Positions 34,713-44,295 are shown, numbered from the stretch's first letter. The stretch is DNA of 64,000 bases from Bradyrhizobium sp. CCBAU 051011 (GCF_009930815.1 NZ_CP022222.1:7482501-7546500); one strand, 5' to 3'. Made by a program: numbers and translations. The notes: a model not told the origin generated them from the sequence alone.

Positions 34713-35573
34713 TCACTTGCACGGCTTGGAATCCCTGACGTCGAACCGGCCCATCGCACCCGCAATCACGAAGTCATTGTAGTCGAGCACCAGCGCGCGG
34801 GAGACGCCGTTTTCGAACAGCTCGAACGACATCGCGTAAACCGGCGTCTGCTCGCCTTCCTTGGCCTTGGCGTCATGGTCGTAATAGCTGACGGTCACCG
34901 GCCAGCGGGTCAGCGCCTTCATCTGGTCGTTGGCAGTCGCGGGATCGGGCGTCGCGATGCTGCGGGTGCCCGGGATCGGCTGCCCGATCACCGACAGCGT
35001 ATTGTAGACCTTCTCGCCATTGTCGGAGCCGTCATAGACCATCAGTTCCAGTACCGATTTGCCCGCGCGGGCGGCAGCGATGATGTGCTGGATCTGCTCG
35101 GTCGGAAACACCACCTTGCCATCGAGCTCGAACGTCTTCGCAACAGGCTGCTTCAACCTGACCGTGATGCGGTCGCCGACCCGCTCCGCCATACCATCGA
35201 TCGGAGCGGAATTGGCATCGTTCATCCGGCTATCGATCTTGAAGCGATAGCTCTTGCCGGCGCCGTCCTCCCAGGAATGCGACCGCAGATCGCTCAGCGT
35301 CACCTTGCCCTCACCGCTGTCGAGTTCCGACACCTGGCGGAATTCGGAGGTGTAGCCCTCGCAGGCGCTGCCCGAGAAATTGTACAGGATGCGCCCGCGC
35401 GCGCCCGATATCGCATTGGTTCCGCGCGACTTGACCAGCTTCAATTCATACAGCGCCTGATGGGAAAGAAACGGCCCGCTGGCGCCCGCCAGCGCCGGTC
35501 CGCTTGCGAAGCCGCAGACCAGGGTCGTTGCAGCCGAGAACACCAACGCACGAACCGGAATCGAGCTAGCCAT
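34713..35573 (-). CDS. eipB: EipB-family cell envelope integrity protein (DUF1849)
   Basis: A 286-residue periplasmic protein. A signal peptide ends near ALA-GAS (about residue 29). The mature part is a beta-spiral shaped domain: LSHQALYELKLVKSRG, GRILYNFSGSACEGYTSEFRQ and SYRFKIDSRMND. The two cysteines that form the conserved disulfide in Brucella EipB are present, in GSACEGY and in the last residues (DSKPCK). EipB maintains envelope integrity and interacts genetically with cell-wall and outer-membrane factors. Confidence 0.9.
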   Translation of the reverse strand: MASSIPVRALVFSAATTLVCGFASGPALAGASGPFLSHQALYELKLVKSRGTNAISGARGRILYNFSGSACEGYTSEFRQVSELDSGEGKVTLSDLRSHSWEDGAGKSYRFKIDSRMNDANSAPIDGMAERVGDRITVRLKQPVAKTFELDGKVVFPTEQIQHIIAAARAGKSVLELMVYDGSDNGEKVYNTLSVIGQPIPGTRSIATPDPATANDQMKALTRWPVTVSYYDHDAKAKEGEQTPVYAMSFELFENGVSRALVLDYNDFVIAGAMGRFDVRDSKPCK

Positions 35574-35823
35574 ATCCAGTTTTTCCTCGAGGGGAGATTC
35601 GATTACATTAGTGATGGCTCCATTGCGTCGCAACTAGGGCGGGGTTACGAAAACGTAAGAATTCGATGCCGAAGCCCCTGTTTTTCGGCGGTTTCGGACA
35701 GGATCGCTCGATCGCGGCGCGGGACGCGGCTCCGCCGTCGCTTGCAAGACAAAGCGCGATGCGCGAAACAATGCGCGCCTGATAGAAGTCAGGCGGGGTC
35801 ACATCAAGCGGGGACACAAAAAC

Positions 35824-36291
35824 ATGGCGGGTACGGTCGAACAGAAGCTGGCGGCACAGGGGATCGTCCTGAACGAGCCCCGCACCCCCATGGCGAACTA
35901 TGTCGGCTTCGTGCGTAGCGGCAATCTGCTGTTCGTCTCCGGCCAGGTCTGCGCCAATGCGGAAGGCAAGCTGATTGCCAAGGGCAAGCTCGGGGCCGGC
36001 GTCACCATCGAACAGGGCTACGCCGCGGCGCAGGGCTGTGGCGTCAATTTGCTGGCCCAGGTCAAGGCTGCGCTCGGCGATCTCGACAAGGTGGTCCGCG
36101 TCGTCAGGCTCGGCGGCTTCATCAATTCTGCGCCTGATTTCCTCGACGGGCCCAAGGTGCTCAACGGTGCCTCCGACCTGATGGTCACGGCTTTCGGCGA
36201 CAAGGGCCGGCATGCCCGCACCACCGTCGGCGTCGCCTCGCTGCCCTCGGACGCCGCCGTCGAGGTCGACGCTATCTTCGAAGTGTCCTGA
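35824..36291 (+). CDS. RidA-like family protein (YjgF superfamily)
   Basis: A 155-residue protein of the subgroup with N-terminal VEQKLAAQGIVLNEPRTPMANYVGFVRSGNLLFVSGQVC and a trimer-type core ending DAAVEVDAIFEVS. The Arg of the C-terminal RTTVGVASLP is retained, as in this subgroup. The second RidA-like protein in the window, but not closely similar to the one at 27438. It is 14 bases before the GDPD gene and probably cotranscribed. Confidence 0.92.
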   Translation: MAGTVEQKLAAQGIVLNEPRTPMANYVGFVRSGNLLFVSGQVCANAEGKLIAKGKLGAGVTIEQGYAAAQGCGVNLLAQVKAALGDLDKVVRVVRLGGFINSAPDFLDGPKVLNGASDLMVTAFGDKGRHARTTVGVASLPSDAAVEVDAIFEVS

Positions 36292-36305
36292 GCTGAGCGC
36301 TCCGC

Positions 36306-37058
36306 GTGCGTGCCCCGGAGTGGCTGACGGCGCGGCCGGTCGCTCATCGCGGCCTGCATAATATTGCGCGCGGCATCGTCGAAAACATGCCGGCGGCCGC
36401 GCAGGCCGCCGTTGACGGCAATTTTTCCATCGAATGCGACATCCAGCTTTCGTCCGATGGCGAAGCGATGGTGCATCATGATAACGCGCTTGGCCGCCTC
36501 ACCGAGGGTTCCGGCGCGTTGCTGGGCAAGACCGCGGCCGAACTCAAGGCCGTGAAGTTCAAGGATACGCCGGAGCGGATGATGACGCTCGGCGATCTCT
36601 GTGCGCTCGTCGCAGGCCGCGTGCCACTGGTGATCGAGGTGAAAAGCCATTTCGACGGCGACCGCCGGCTGGTGAAGCGAATGGCCGAGGTACTGGCCTC
36701 GTATGACGGCCCCGCGGTCGGCATGTCCTTCGATCCGGATCAGGTGGTGGCGCTGCGCGAACTGATCCCCGGCCGCGCCCGCGGCATCGTTGCCGAACGC
36801 GAATATACCGCCGAAGAGTGGCCGGAAGCATCAGTGGAACAGCGTCGCGGCATGACGCATCTGCGCCACGCGTTTTGGAGCCGCCCCGATTTCGTCGCCT
36901 ATTGGGTCAACGAACTGCCCGCAACGGCCCCCTGGATCGCCCGCAACATCTTCGGCCTGCCCCTGCTCGCCTGGACCGTGCGCACGCCCGAGCAGCGCGA
37001 ACGGGCCGCGCGTTACGCCGATCAGATGATTTTTGAAGGGTTTTACCCGGGAACCTGA
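36306..37058 (+). CDS. Glycerophosphodiester phosphodiesterase
   Basis: A 250-residue TIM-barrel GDPD that cleaves glycerophosphodiesters to sn-glycerol 3-phosphate and an alcohol. Active-site features are VAHRGLHNIARGIVENM (His-Arg), ECDIQLSSDGEAMVHHD (Glu, Asp, His) and LVIEVKSH (Glu, Lys). There is no signal peptide, so it acts in the cytoplasm. The GTG at 36306 is the only start that keeps the first strand. Confidence 0.92.
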   Translation: MRAPEWLTARPVAHRGLHNIARGIVENMPAAAQAAVDGNFSIECDIQLSSDGEAMVHHDNALGRLTEGSGALLGKTAAELKAVKFKDTPERMMTLGDLCALVAGRVPLVIEVKSHFDGDRRLVKRMAEVLASYDGPAVGMSFDPDQVVALRELIPGRARGIVAEREYTAEEWPEASVEQRRGMTHLRHAFWSRPDFVAYWVNELPATAPWIARNIFGLPLLAWTVRTPEQRERAARYADQMIFEGFYPGT

Positions 37059-37161
37059 TCCGAGCCATGCGGCCTTGAAGTCGTCGTTGCAATGCACGAT
37101 CTTTGGGGTGGTCACCATGGGCGATGGCTGATCGCATCATGGGACCGGTCCGATTTTCTAG

Positions 37162-38400
37162 ATGGCATCATCCGAAATCACCCTCGAAGCCGTTCCCTCC
37201 GTCAGCGACATCAAGGCTGCGGAATGGGACGCCTGCGCCAATCCGGCAGGCGATCCGAATGGCCTGGAAAATCTGGATACGCTGGCCCCGCCGGAAGCTT
37301 CCTGCGCGATTTCAAAGCCAGTCTATAACCCCTTCGTTTCCCATGCATTTTTTGCGGCGGCCGAAGCCTCGGGCTCGGCCTGCGCCCGCACCGGCTGGGG
37401 TCCGCGGCATCTTTTGGCGCGGCTCGACGGCGAGATCGTCGGCATCGTGCCCTGCTATCTGAAAAATCACTCGCAAGGCGAATATGTCTTCGACCGCGGC
37501 TGGGCCGATGCTTATGAACGTGCGGGCGGACGTTATTACCCGAAACTGCAGGTCTCGGTGCCGTTCACGCCCGCAACCGGCCCGCGGCTATTGATCCGCG
37601 ATGGCGTCGACCGCGCGCTGATCGGCTCGGCGCTGGCACGCGGACTGATGGCGCTGTGCAACGCCACCGGCGCCTCCTCTGTACACGTGACCTTTGCCCG
37701 CGAGGCGGAAGCAAAATTGCTGGGCGCGCACGGATTCCTGCAGCGGAACGACCAGCAATTTCACTGGCACAATGAGGGCTACGGTACCTTCGACGATTTC
37801 CTGAATTCGCTGAACTCACGCCACCGCAAGTCGATCAAGCGCGAGCGGCGCGAAGCGGTGACCGCGGGGATCACGATCCACCGCCTGACCGGTGCCGACA
37901 TCACCGAGGATGCGTGGGATGCATTCTTCGCGTTCTACATGGAGACCGGCTCGCGCAAATGGGGCCGCCCCTATCTCACCCGAAAATTCTTCTCGCTGAT
38001 CGGCGAGAGCATGAGCCGCGACGTGATGCTGGTGATGGCCAAACGCAACGGCCGCTGGATCGCAGGCGCGATCAATTTCGTCGGCTCCGATACGCTGTTC
38101 GGCCGCAACTGGGGCGCGGTCGAGCACCACCCGTTCCTGCATTTCGAAGTCTGCTACTATCAGGCGATCGATTTTGCGATCGAGCGCGGCCTGAAAATCG
38201 TCGAAGCCGGCGCGCAGGGCGAGCACAAGCTGGCGCGCGGTTACCTGCCGCAAACCACCTACTCCGCGCACTTCATCGCCGATCCCGATTTGCGCCGCGC
38301 GATCGCGGACTATCTGAAGCGCGAGCGCGCCTATGTGGCCGAGGTCGGCCGCGAGCTGACGGAAGCCGGCCCGTTCCGCAAGGCCGCCGACGAGGCTTGA
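37162..38400 (+). CDS. FemAB/GNAT-like acyltransferase (DUF482, COG3146 type)
   Basis: A 412-residue protein of the peptidogalycan/FemAB-like N-acyltransferase family. Typical segments are NPFVSHAFFAAAEASGSA, ARTGWGPRHLLARLDGEIVGIVPCYLKNHSQGEYVFDRGWADAYERAGGRYYPKLQVSVPFTPATGPRLL, and HRKSIKRERREA (a basic helix) followed by the second GNAT half ending FGRNWGA and YYQAIDFAIERGLKIVEAGAQGEHKLARGY. The substrate is unknown. It precedes the HIT gene, a pairing common in rhizobia. Confidence 0.9.
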   Translation: MASSEITLEAVPSVSDIKAAEWDACANPAGDPNGLENLDTLAPPEASCAISKPVYNPFVSHAFFAAAEASGSACARTGWGPRHLLARLDGEIVGIVPCYLKNHSQGEYVFDRGWADAYERAGGRYYPKLQVSVPFTPATGPRLLIRDGVDRALIGSALARGLMALCNATGASSVHVTFAREAEAKLLGAHGFLQRNDQQFHWHNEGYGTFDDFLNSLNSRHRKSIKRERREAVTAGITIHRLTGADITEDAWDAFFAFYMETGSRKWGRPYLTRKFFSLIGESMSRDVMLVMAKRNGRWIAGAINFVGSDTLFGRNWGAVEHHPFLHFEVCYYQAIDFAIERGLKIVEAGAQGEHKLARGYLPQTTYSAHFIADPDLRRAIADYLKRERAYVAEVGRELTEAGPFRKAADEA

Positions 38401-38451
38401 CCGCGCCTGCGGCCGATATGAGATTGAAGACCAAACTTGAGGGAAGCAGCC

Positions 38452-38880
38452 ATGCCCGCCTATGACGCCAACAACCCCTTCGCAAAAATCCTGCGCGGCG
38501 AGTTTCCCTGCCACAAGGTCTACGAGGACGACCACGTGCTGGCCTTCCTCGACATCATGCCGAGGTCGCCGGGCCATACGCTGGTGATCCCAAAAGCCCC
38601 TGCCCGCAACATTCTCGACATCACCCCCGACGATTACGCCCACGTCGCACGCGCCGCCCACAAGATCGCCGCCGCCGCGATGAAAGCGTTCCAGGCCGAC
38701 GGCATCACCGTGCAGCAATTCAACGAGCCCGCCGGCGGGCAAGTCGTATTCCATCTGCACATGCACGTGATGCCGCGCCATGACGGCGTGGCGCTATTGC
38801 CGCCCGCCAGCCGCAAGGAGGATGTGAAAGTGCTGGAGGATAACGCGACCAAGCTGGCCGCGGCGCTGGAGGGAGGTTAG
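38452..38880 (+). CDS. HIT family hydrolase
   Basis: A 142-residue histidine-triad nucleotide-binding protein. The triad is HLHMHVMPR near residue 102; IFAKIL-type start NNPFAKILRGEFPCHKVYEDDHVLAFLDIMPRSPGHTLVIPK is typical of Hint/HinT proteins that hydrolyse adenosine phosphoramidates. ATG at 38452 follows GGGAAG. It is 51 bases after the acyltransferase stop. Confidence 0.93.
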   Translation: MPAYDANNPFAKILRGEFPCHKVYEDDHVLAFLDIMPRSPGHTLVIPKAPARNILDITPDDYAHVARAAHKIAAAAMKAFQADGITVQQFNEPAGGQVVFHLHMHVMPRHDGVALLPPASRKEDVKVLEDNATKLAAALEGG

Positions 38881-38893
38881 GCTGTCGGATTGC

Positions 38894-39304
38894 TCAGCGG
38901 CTCGACCCGCATTGAGTTGAAATCGCGGCGTATCGCTTCGCAGAATACGAGGTCATGGTTGCACTAATTGCAACCATGCCGAAGAGTACTGAGTAAACGA
39001 GAAACATGCCCAACGTGACACGAAAGGCTGAAAGCTCAAACACGGTCACATCAAGATTTTTGAATTGTTGGAAAGTTCTTAGGTCTCTCCTCGACTTCTC
39101 AACGATTACTGCCACCAATGCACTGAACAGAGGCAATGCCCAGAAATCGGAAGCCGCGCTCCGATAACCCCCGATGGGATTGAGCTCTGCGCACACCGGA
39201 AGGCTTGCGCGGGTCCACGCCAAATAGCTGAACACCGACGTTCCACAGGCAAACGCGACGGCCATCACCGTCGCCATTGTCGATATGATGCGGAAACTGG
39301 ACAT
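38894..39304 (-). CDS. Small membrane protein of unknown function
   Basis: 136 residues with three hydrophobic segments (ISTMATVMAVAFACGTSVFSYLAW, FWALPLFSALVAVIVE and LGMFLVYSVLFGMVAISATM). A polar loop with KSRRDLRTFQQF lies between the second and third. The ATG overlaps the trmO stop codon (ATGA), so expression is coupled to trmO. Base composition is less GC-rich than in neighbouring genes. No family is recognised. Confidence 0.6.
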   Translation of the reverse strand: MSSFRIISTMATVMAVAFACGTSVFSYLAWTRASLPVCAELNPIGGYRSAASDFWALPLFSALVAVIVEKSRRDLRTFQQFKNLDVTVFELSAFRVTLGMFLVYSVLFGMVAISATMTSYSAKRYAAISTQCGSSR

Positions 39305-39795
39305 CACTCCGTCTGAAAATCCCCGCTCTTCTGCGCCGCCAGTGGCGAGAACTCGCAGCGGTCGGGCTTCACGTCGAGCAGCGGCGTCTCGTCGAGGCAG
39401 TCGAGGCCGCGCACCAGGATCGTGTTGCCCTCGACGCCGACGAACTTCACGATCGAGGTGCCGATCGGGTTCGGTCGCACCGGCGAGCGCAGCGAAAACG
39501 TGCCGCGGGTTTTCTGGTTGTTCTTCGGGCTTTGCAGCACCAGGTCGCGGCGCGACTGGTGCAGCCAATAGATCACTTCGAGATTCTCATAGAATTCGAC
39601 GCCCTTGATCGCGGGCACCCAGGGCTCGAAAATCTCGAGACGGCAGACCGGGCCGTCGTGACGGCCCTGCCGTGGCGTGTCCAGCCGCGACTTCCAGGGC
39701 GTGCGGATGCGGCCGATGAAGACGAGGCCGGCATCGCGGGCCGACGGCATGTCGACGGTGAGTTCGCCCTCGCGGATTTCAGTCTTCTGAGCCAT
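39304..39795 (-). CDS. trmO: tRNA m6t6A37 methyltransferase TrmO (TsaA/YaeB family)
   Basis: A 163-residue SAM-dependent enzyme that methylates N6-threonylcarbamoyladenosine at position 37 of tRNA-Thr(GGU). Family motifs include [20 protein letters not shown] and [17 protein letters not shown], with [16 protein letters not shown] near the C terminus. The single beta-barrel form without the C-terminal domain of the E. coli protein is usual in alphaproteobacteria. It is followed by a coupled small membrane protein gene. Confidence 0.92.
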   Translation of the reverse strand: MAQKTEIREGELTVDMPSARDAGLVFIGRIRTPWKSRLDTPRQGRHDGPVCRLEIFEPWVPAIKGVEFYENLEVIYWLHQSRRDLVLQSPKNNQKTRGTFSLRSPVRPNPIGTSIVKFVGVEGNTILVRGLDCLDETPLLDVKPDRCEFSPLAAQKSGDFQTE

Positions 39796-39798
39796 CGC

Positions 39799-40770
39799 CT
39801 AGTCCAGTGAGATGTTGAGCGCCTTTATCACACCTGCCCACCGCGCGCGATCGGTCGCGACGAATTTATCGATCTCGGCCTGGCTTTTGGGCCGCAGCGG
39901 CAAATACCCGACCTTCTCGAGCGATGCGCGGAATGTATCATCGCCCAGAGCCTTGTGCAGACTGGCCGTGAGCTTTTGCGCGATATCGTCAGGCAGTTTC
40001 GACGGCCCGGCGATGCCGAACCAGACGCCGACGACGTAATCGGGATAGCCGCTCTCCGCCACGGTCGGCACATCGGGCAGGTCGGGAATGCGTTGCGCCG
40101 AGCTGACCGCAAGCGGCCGCAGCAGCCCACCCTTGACCGGCGGCAGCGCGGTGCCGAGCGTATCGAACATCACCTGGATATTACCCGACAGCAGGTCAGT
40201 CAGCGCAGGTCCTGCGCCTTTGTAAGCCACATGAACCATGTCGATACCGGCCATCTGCTTGAACATCTCGCCGGCCAGATGAATGGTGCCGCCGGTGCCG
40301 GCCGAGCCGAAATTGAGTTTTCCCGGGTTCTGCTTGGCGTAGGCCACGAACTCCGCGACCGTCTTGGCGGGTACGGACGGATGAACCTCCATGACGACAG
40401 GCAGGTCTGTGATCAACGCCAGCATCCGGAAATCCTTCACGGGGTCGTAAGGCAGCTTCTTGTAGAGCAACGGATTGAGCACGAAGATCGATGCCGCCGT
40501 GAAAAACAGCGTGTAGCCGTCGGGCTCGGAGCGCGCCGCCGCCTCGGCGCCGATCGCGCCCTGCGCGCCGGCCTTGTTCTCGACCACCACCGCCTGCTTG
40601 AGGTCGCGGGCCAGATATTCGCCGACCATGCGTCCCAGCACATCGGTCGGGCCGCCCGCGGCATAGGGCACGATCAGCTTGATCGGGCGCACCGGGTATT
40701 CCGCCGCATGCGCCGGCAGCGCGGTGCAGACGAGGCTGCAGGCCAGCGCCGACAATTTCAACCAGTTCAT
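39799..40770 (-). CDS. Bug/TctC-family tripartite tricarboxylate transporter substrate-binding protein
   Basis: A 323-residue periplasmic receptor. A Sec signal peptide MNWLKLSALACSLVCTALPA ends near residue 22. Family segments are YPVRPIKLIVPYAAGGPTDVLGRMVGEYL, NKAGAQGAIGAEAAARSEPDGYTLFF and VAYKGAGPALTDLLSGNIQVMFD. Unlike the other Bug receptor at 6086 it has core-like GC content and no Tat motif. It lies 3 bases after trmO with the next genes AzlCD upstream; no TctAB is nearby. Confidence 0.93.
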   Translation of the reverse strand: MNWLKLSALACSLVCTALPAHAAEYPVRPIKLIVPYAAGGPTDVLGRMVGEYLARDLKQAVVVENKAGAQGAIGAEAAARSEPDGYTLFFTAASIFVLNPLLYKKLPYDPVKDFRMLALITDLPVVMEVHPSVPAKTVAEFVAYAKQNPGKLNFGSAGTGGTIHLAGEMFKQMAGIDMVHVAYKGAGPALTDLLSGNIQVMFDTLGTALPPVKGGLLRPLAVSSAQRIPDLPDVPTVAESGYPDYVVGVWFGIAGPSKLPDDIAQKLTASLHKALGDDTFRASLEKVGYLPLRPKSQAEIDKFVATDRARWAGVIKALNISLD

Positions 40771-40829
40771 TTTGGTTTCCTCGGCGTTTCTTATATGCCG
40801 GACAGTACCCGATTATCGGCTGCCCGCAA

Positions 40830-41174
40830 TCAACCGAGCCACCATTTCCCAGCCACGAGGACGATCTCGCCAGAGACCACGCCGGCAAAGATGGAGCGCC
40901 GCGTCAGCATGAACACGGCAAAGCCGGCGGCGACCGCGCCGTAGCGCAGCCAGTCCGGGACATCAGCCAGCACGCCCGGCGGCTGCACCAGGATTTGCGC
41001 GATGACGCCGGCGAGGATGGCGGTCGCCACCGCCCTCACCCACACCAGAATTTCGGAGCTCTCGTCGACGCCGGCCCCGAACCATAGCCCCGCCATCCGC
41101 CAGATCTCGTTGGGCAGGAAACCGGCGAGCACCAGGATCAACAGCGCGTTCGGACTGCCGAAGAACTCGCTCAT
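40830..41174 (-). CDS. azlD: AzlD-family transporter small subunit
   Basis: 114 residues, four hydrophobic segments: NALLILVLAGFLPNEIWRMAGLWFG, ILVWVRAVATAILAGVIAQILV, and two C-terminal ones. AzlD is the small partner of AzlC in branched-chain amino acid export. The ATG overlaps the azlC stop (ATGA), so the two are translationally coupled. Confidence 0.9.
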   Translation of the reverse strand: MSEFFGSPNALLILVLAGFLPNEIWRMAGLWFGAGVDESSEILVWVRAVATAILAGVIAQILVQPPGVLADVPDWLRYGAVAAGFAVFMLTRRSIFAGVVSGEIVLVAGKWWLG

Positions 41175-41914
41175 GCGCGCTCCCTCTCCCACCACCAGTG
41201 AACACCGTAGGCGATGGTGCCGGCCGTGATGCCGCTGATCAGAATATCGACACCAGTTTGAAGCATCGATACCAGCGGGAACAGCGCCAGTCCCAGCACC
41301 AGCGCCAACACGTCCGATATCTGCCGGCAATTGCGCGCGGTCGATAGCAGGAACGCGAGCGGCGTCAGCAGCAGGATCGCCGCGCCGAACAGCGGCGGCA
41401 GCTTGGCAGCCAGGCCATAGCCGAGCGTGGTCGCGACCATGCAAACGGTGACGAGGCCGCAGCCAAGCCCATGCGTGAACGCGATGCGCCGCTCGCGCGG
41501 CACTTTCGGCAACAGCCGGTAGCATTCGACCCACAGGGTGACGGCGATGAAATGCGTCGCCAGTACGAGGTGACGGCGCCTGGTCTTGGGCGTCTTCATC
41601 AGCGGCAAGACCGACACCACCATCGGAAACAGCCGGATCGCGCTCACCGTCACCGCAATCGCCGCCTGCACCGCGGTCGCGCCGGAGCCCAGCGTCGAGA
41701 TCAGGATGATCTGTGCCGGGCCTGCCCAGACCAGCAGCGTCCTGCCGAGCACCCAGCCCAGGCTGAAACCGCTGTCATGTGCGAGCGCGCCGATGCCGAG
41801 ATAGGTCGCAAACAGCACCAGCGTGAGCACGGTGGACGCGACCGAACTCATGCCCCATGCGAACGCGCGGAGCGGGCTTTTCCAACTGGGAGAGTCGAGT
41901 TGAGGTAGTGCCAC
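41171..41914 (-). CDS. azlC: AzlC-family branched-chain amino acid exporter subunit
   Basis: A 247-residue membrane protein with at least five helices and the AzlC pattern: GALAHDSGFSLGWVLGRTLLVWAGPAQIILISTLGSGA, AVTVSAIRLFPMVVSVLPLM and HFIAVTLWVECY. The start is a GTG at 41914, and the ribosome-binding site is weak. It is the large subunit of the AzlCD exporter (LIV-E family). Confidence 0.9.
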   Translation of the reverse strand: MALPQLDSPSWKSPLRAFAWGMSSVASTVLTLVLFATYLGIGALAHDSGFSLGWVLGRTLLVWAGPAQIILISTLGSGATAVQAAIAVTVSAIRLFPMVVSVLPLMKTPKTRRRHLVLATHFIAVTLWVECYRLLPKVPRERRIAFTHGLGCGLVTVCMVATTLGYGLAAKLPPLFGAAILLLTPLAFLLSTARNCRQISDVLALVLGLALFPLVSMLQTGVDILISGITAGTIAYGVHWWWERERA

Positions 41915-42077
41915 GGGACCGGATGAGAATTTGAGTCGTTGCGCGCATAGGGCTGACGAAAGCAGCCTGCGTCAACCAAGTGCAGCTCAGGGCGGCTATG
42001 CAATCGGCGGTGCAATCGGGACATTCGAGCCTCGACCCATCCAGTAAGGAGTTTAAGCGCTGTCCAGACCGAACGCC

Positions 42078-42683
42078 TCAGCGCCAGCCGATCCCGGGAT
42101 AGATCACATCGAACAGCCCGACCCATACCATCATCGCACAGGCGCCCAGCGTGATCGCGGAGGGAATTCTCACATGCGTCTGCAGAAATGCCCTCTTCGT
42201 CCACGTCACGTAGGCCAAAACCGCTGCTATGAGCAGCGGGGCGACGAGCCAGATGATTGCGAGAAGAACATATTTCACAACCAGATACACGTAGGGAATA
42301 TCGGCCATATTGATCTTCAAGACAGCATCGACGCCTTGCACAAGAAGAACGCTTGCCAACAACGCTATGATCGCGCGTGCAGCCATACCATAGCGGCAGA
42401 CATGGAGCAGGAATACCGAGAAGCTCCAGGCGAGGCACAGAGCGACCTTGTCCCATCTGACGGTGCCATCAATCCAGTAGCGAGGGCTCGGGGCCTTGAC
42501 GGCCCACATGAGTGCATTCTGCCAATCGGAATTCAGCAGAAGCCACAGCACGAGGCTCCCTGCACACAAACCCCAATGAGCAAGGCGCTCCACAGATCCA
42601 AGCTGATTCACGGTTATGCCGTCAGTTTGATCGCGACGAATCCTGGAGAGATAGGCAAGCAGCCCCTGATTGGCAAAGGACAA
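42078..42683 (-). CDS. Hypothetical polytopic membrane protein
   Basis: About 201 residues with five hydrophobic segments: LAHWGLCAGSLVLWLLLN, VALCLAWSFSVFLLHV, AIIALLASVLLVQGVDAVL, YVYLVVKYVLLAIIWLVAPLLIAAVLAYV, and SAITLGACAMMVWVGLFDVIY. The start is uncertain; a TTG at 42683 gives the full frame. Its base composition is less GC-rich than the flanking genes, so it may have been acquired. No family is recognised. About 160 bases without a gene separate it from azlC. Confidence 0.6.
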   Translation of the reverse strand: MSFANQGLLAYLSRIRRDQTDGITVNQLGSVERLAHWGLCAGSLVLWLLLNSDWQNALMWAVKAPSPRYWIDGTVRWDKVALCLAWSFSVFLLHVCRYGMAARAIIALLASVLLVQGVDAVLKINMADIPYVYLVVKYVLLAIIWLVAPLLIAAVLAYVTWTKRAFLQTHVRIPSAITLGACAMMVWVGLFDVIYPGIGWR

Positions 42684-42737
42684 TCCGTGATTGCATTCCC
42701 GGATATCGCTTCGCTCATCCGGGCTACGATAATCCTC

Positions 42738-43703
42738 TCACCCCGGCACGCCCCTGTTGCGCAGTACGAAGCAGGCCCCGCCTGCCTTGCGGATGCTGTT
42801 GCAGAGGCCGTCGGCCTCGCCGCGTGTGTCCGCGCCGAAGCGCACCTGGTAGAACGTCGCCGGGCCGCGGCTGCGCAGGCGCGAGGTCAGGATAGAGGGG
42901 TCGCGATTGCCGATCACGCTCGAAAGGCGTGAGACCGCGCGCCCATACATCGCGAGCGCCTTGTCGCGGGAAAAGCCGGCGGCGAGCTGCACGCCCCATT
43001 GCTTCGCGGCGGCGAGCTTCACGCGCTCCTCCAGCCCGGCGATGAAGGGATTGGGCGCCTGTTTCAGGAGCGCCATCAATTCGCGGCAGCTCGATGCCGG
43101 GATTCGTTCGGGCTGCTTGCCGCCCTTTCCCGCCTTCGCCCAATCCTCCACCGTGGAGCCGGTGATGGCGAGCACGTAGTTGCGCGTCTCCTGCGGCATC
43201 GGCCCGGTGCCGGCAAGCCACTCCTGCACCCGGCGCGGACCGGCATTGTAGGCGGCGGCCGCGAGCCCCAGATTGCCGAACTGCTCGCGCAGCTCGGCGA
43301 GGAACTCCGCCGACTTCGGCAGCGCCTGCACCGGGTTGAAGGGATCGAGCAGGCCGCGCTCGTTCGCGGTGCCCGGCATGAATTGCGCAATGCCCTGCGC
43401 GCGCTCGCCGCTGCGCGTCACCGGCCCGATCGCGCCCGGCTGAAAGCGGCTCTCCTGCCAGATCACGCGCGCGAAAAACTCCAGCGGCAGGTTCGACTCC
43501 CGCGCCGCCGATTCAATCATCAGGCACATCGCCTCACGCGCCTCACTTTCGCGCGCCGGCGCGTCCGCCTTGCGGATCGCGATCGCGCTCGACCGGGTGG
43601 CCTCACCCGCATCCTCGGCGATGGCGCTCGCAAACGAGGCCAGGAGCGACACCGTAAGCGACACCGTGCACCATAGGGCGCGAAGAAACCGACCTCTTGG
43701 CAT
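42738..43703 (-). CDS. Lytic transglycosylase (SLT domain), exported
   Basis: A 321-residue periplasmic murein-cleaving enzyme. A signal peptide ends near AIA (about residue 28). The SLT domain (about 65-205) has the catalytic Glu in FARVIWQESRFQPGAIG, AQGIAQFMPGTANERGL and AAAAYNAGPRRVQEWL. The C-terminal part (FYQVRFGADTRGEADGLCNSIRKAGGACFVLRN) looks like a degenerate SPOR-type module. The ATG at 43703 is preferred to a TTG at 43715. Confidence 0.9.
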   Translation of the reverse strand: MPRGRFLRALWCTVSLTVSLLASFASAIAEDAGEATRSSAIAIRKADAPARESEAREAMCLMIESAARESNLPLEFFARVIWQESRFQPGAIGPVTRSGERAQGIAQFMPGTANERGLLDPFNPVQALPKSAEFLAELREQFGNLGLAAAAYNAGPRRVQEWLAGTGPMPQETRNYVLAITGSTVEDWAKAGKGGKQPERIPASSCRELMALLKQAPNPFIAGLEERVKLAAAKQWGVQLAAGFSRDKALAMYGRAVSRLSSVIGNRDPSILTSRLRSRGPATFYQVRFGADTRGEADGLCNSIRKAGGACFVLRNRGVPG

Positions 43704-43938
43704 GGCAGTTCGCAATCCGGGAAGCGCATTTGCGGGAAAACGTTACGTCAAACGATCATGGCTTGCAGCTGGATCCACCATTCCAACGCCGTTCACGGTC
43801 TTTTTGCACTGCAATTGCTCCGAATTCGCTGCCTTCGGAACCGACGTTAATTTACGTTAATGCCGCATTTTGCGCCGGGCGGACTTCTACGGGGAGCAAA
43901 GCGGGGTAAAAGTCTCCCTGTTTGTTGGGAGACTTTCA

Positions 43939-44295
43939 ATGCAGGACCGACGCGAGAGCGTGCGCGATAAAGTGATGTATGGCGGCGTCGCCGAGATCGG
44001 CGAGCGCGGCGCGACGCGCGAATGCATCGTCCGCAACATCTCCGATCGCGGTGCGACCATCGAGTTCAGCAATGACGTCCAGTTGCCGAAGGAACAGCTC
44101 TCGCTGCGCATCGCGCGCAAGGGCCGCTCCTTCCTCGCCAAAGTGATCTGGTGGCGTGACAATTTCGTCGGCGTCGCGTTCAGGGCGGAAAGCCCGGCCG
44201 AGCCGGTCTCCGATATCGAAGAGCGGCTGCGCAAAAGCGAGATCAAGAAGCGGCAGCTGCAGCGCCAGATCGACGAGCTGCTCGGCGAGCGTTGA
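43939..44295 (+). CDS. PilZ domain protein (cyclic di-GMP binding)
   Basis: 118 residues. The PilZ binding motifs are present: RxxxR as R5-ESV-R9 in MQDRRESVR, and NxSxxG as NISDRG near residue 34. The barrel ends with VIWWRDNFVGVAFR and a helical tail (RLRKSEIKKRQLQRQIDELL). It is likely to read cyclic di-GMP made by enzymes such as PleD. GGGAG lies 8 bases before the ATG. No effector domain is fused, so it acts through a partner. Confidence 0.93.
   Translation: MQDRRESVRDKVMYGGVAEIGERGATRECIVRNISDRGATIEFSNDVQLPKEQLSLRIARKGRSFLAKVIWWRDNFVGVAFRAESPAEPVSDIEERLRKSEIKKRQLQRQIDELLGER

Noticed and set aside
43844..43861. ACGTTAAT repeated with 10-bp period before the PilZ gene, considered as a CtrA site
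   Set aside because: The TTAA half-sites are 6 bases apart, whereas the CtrA consensus has 7; no other support.
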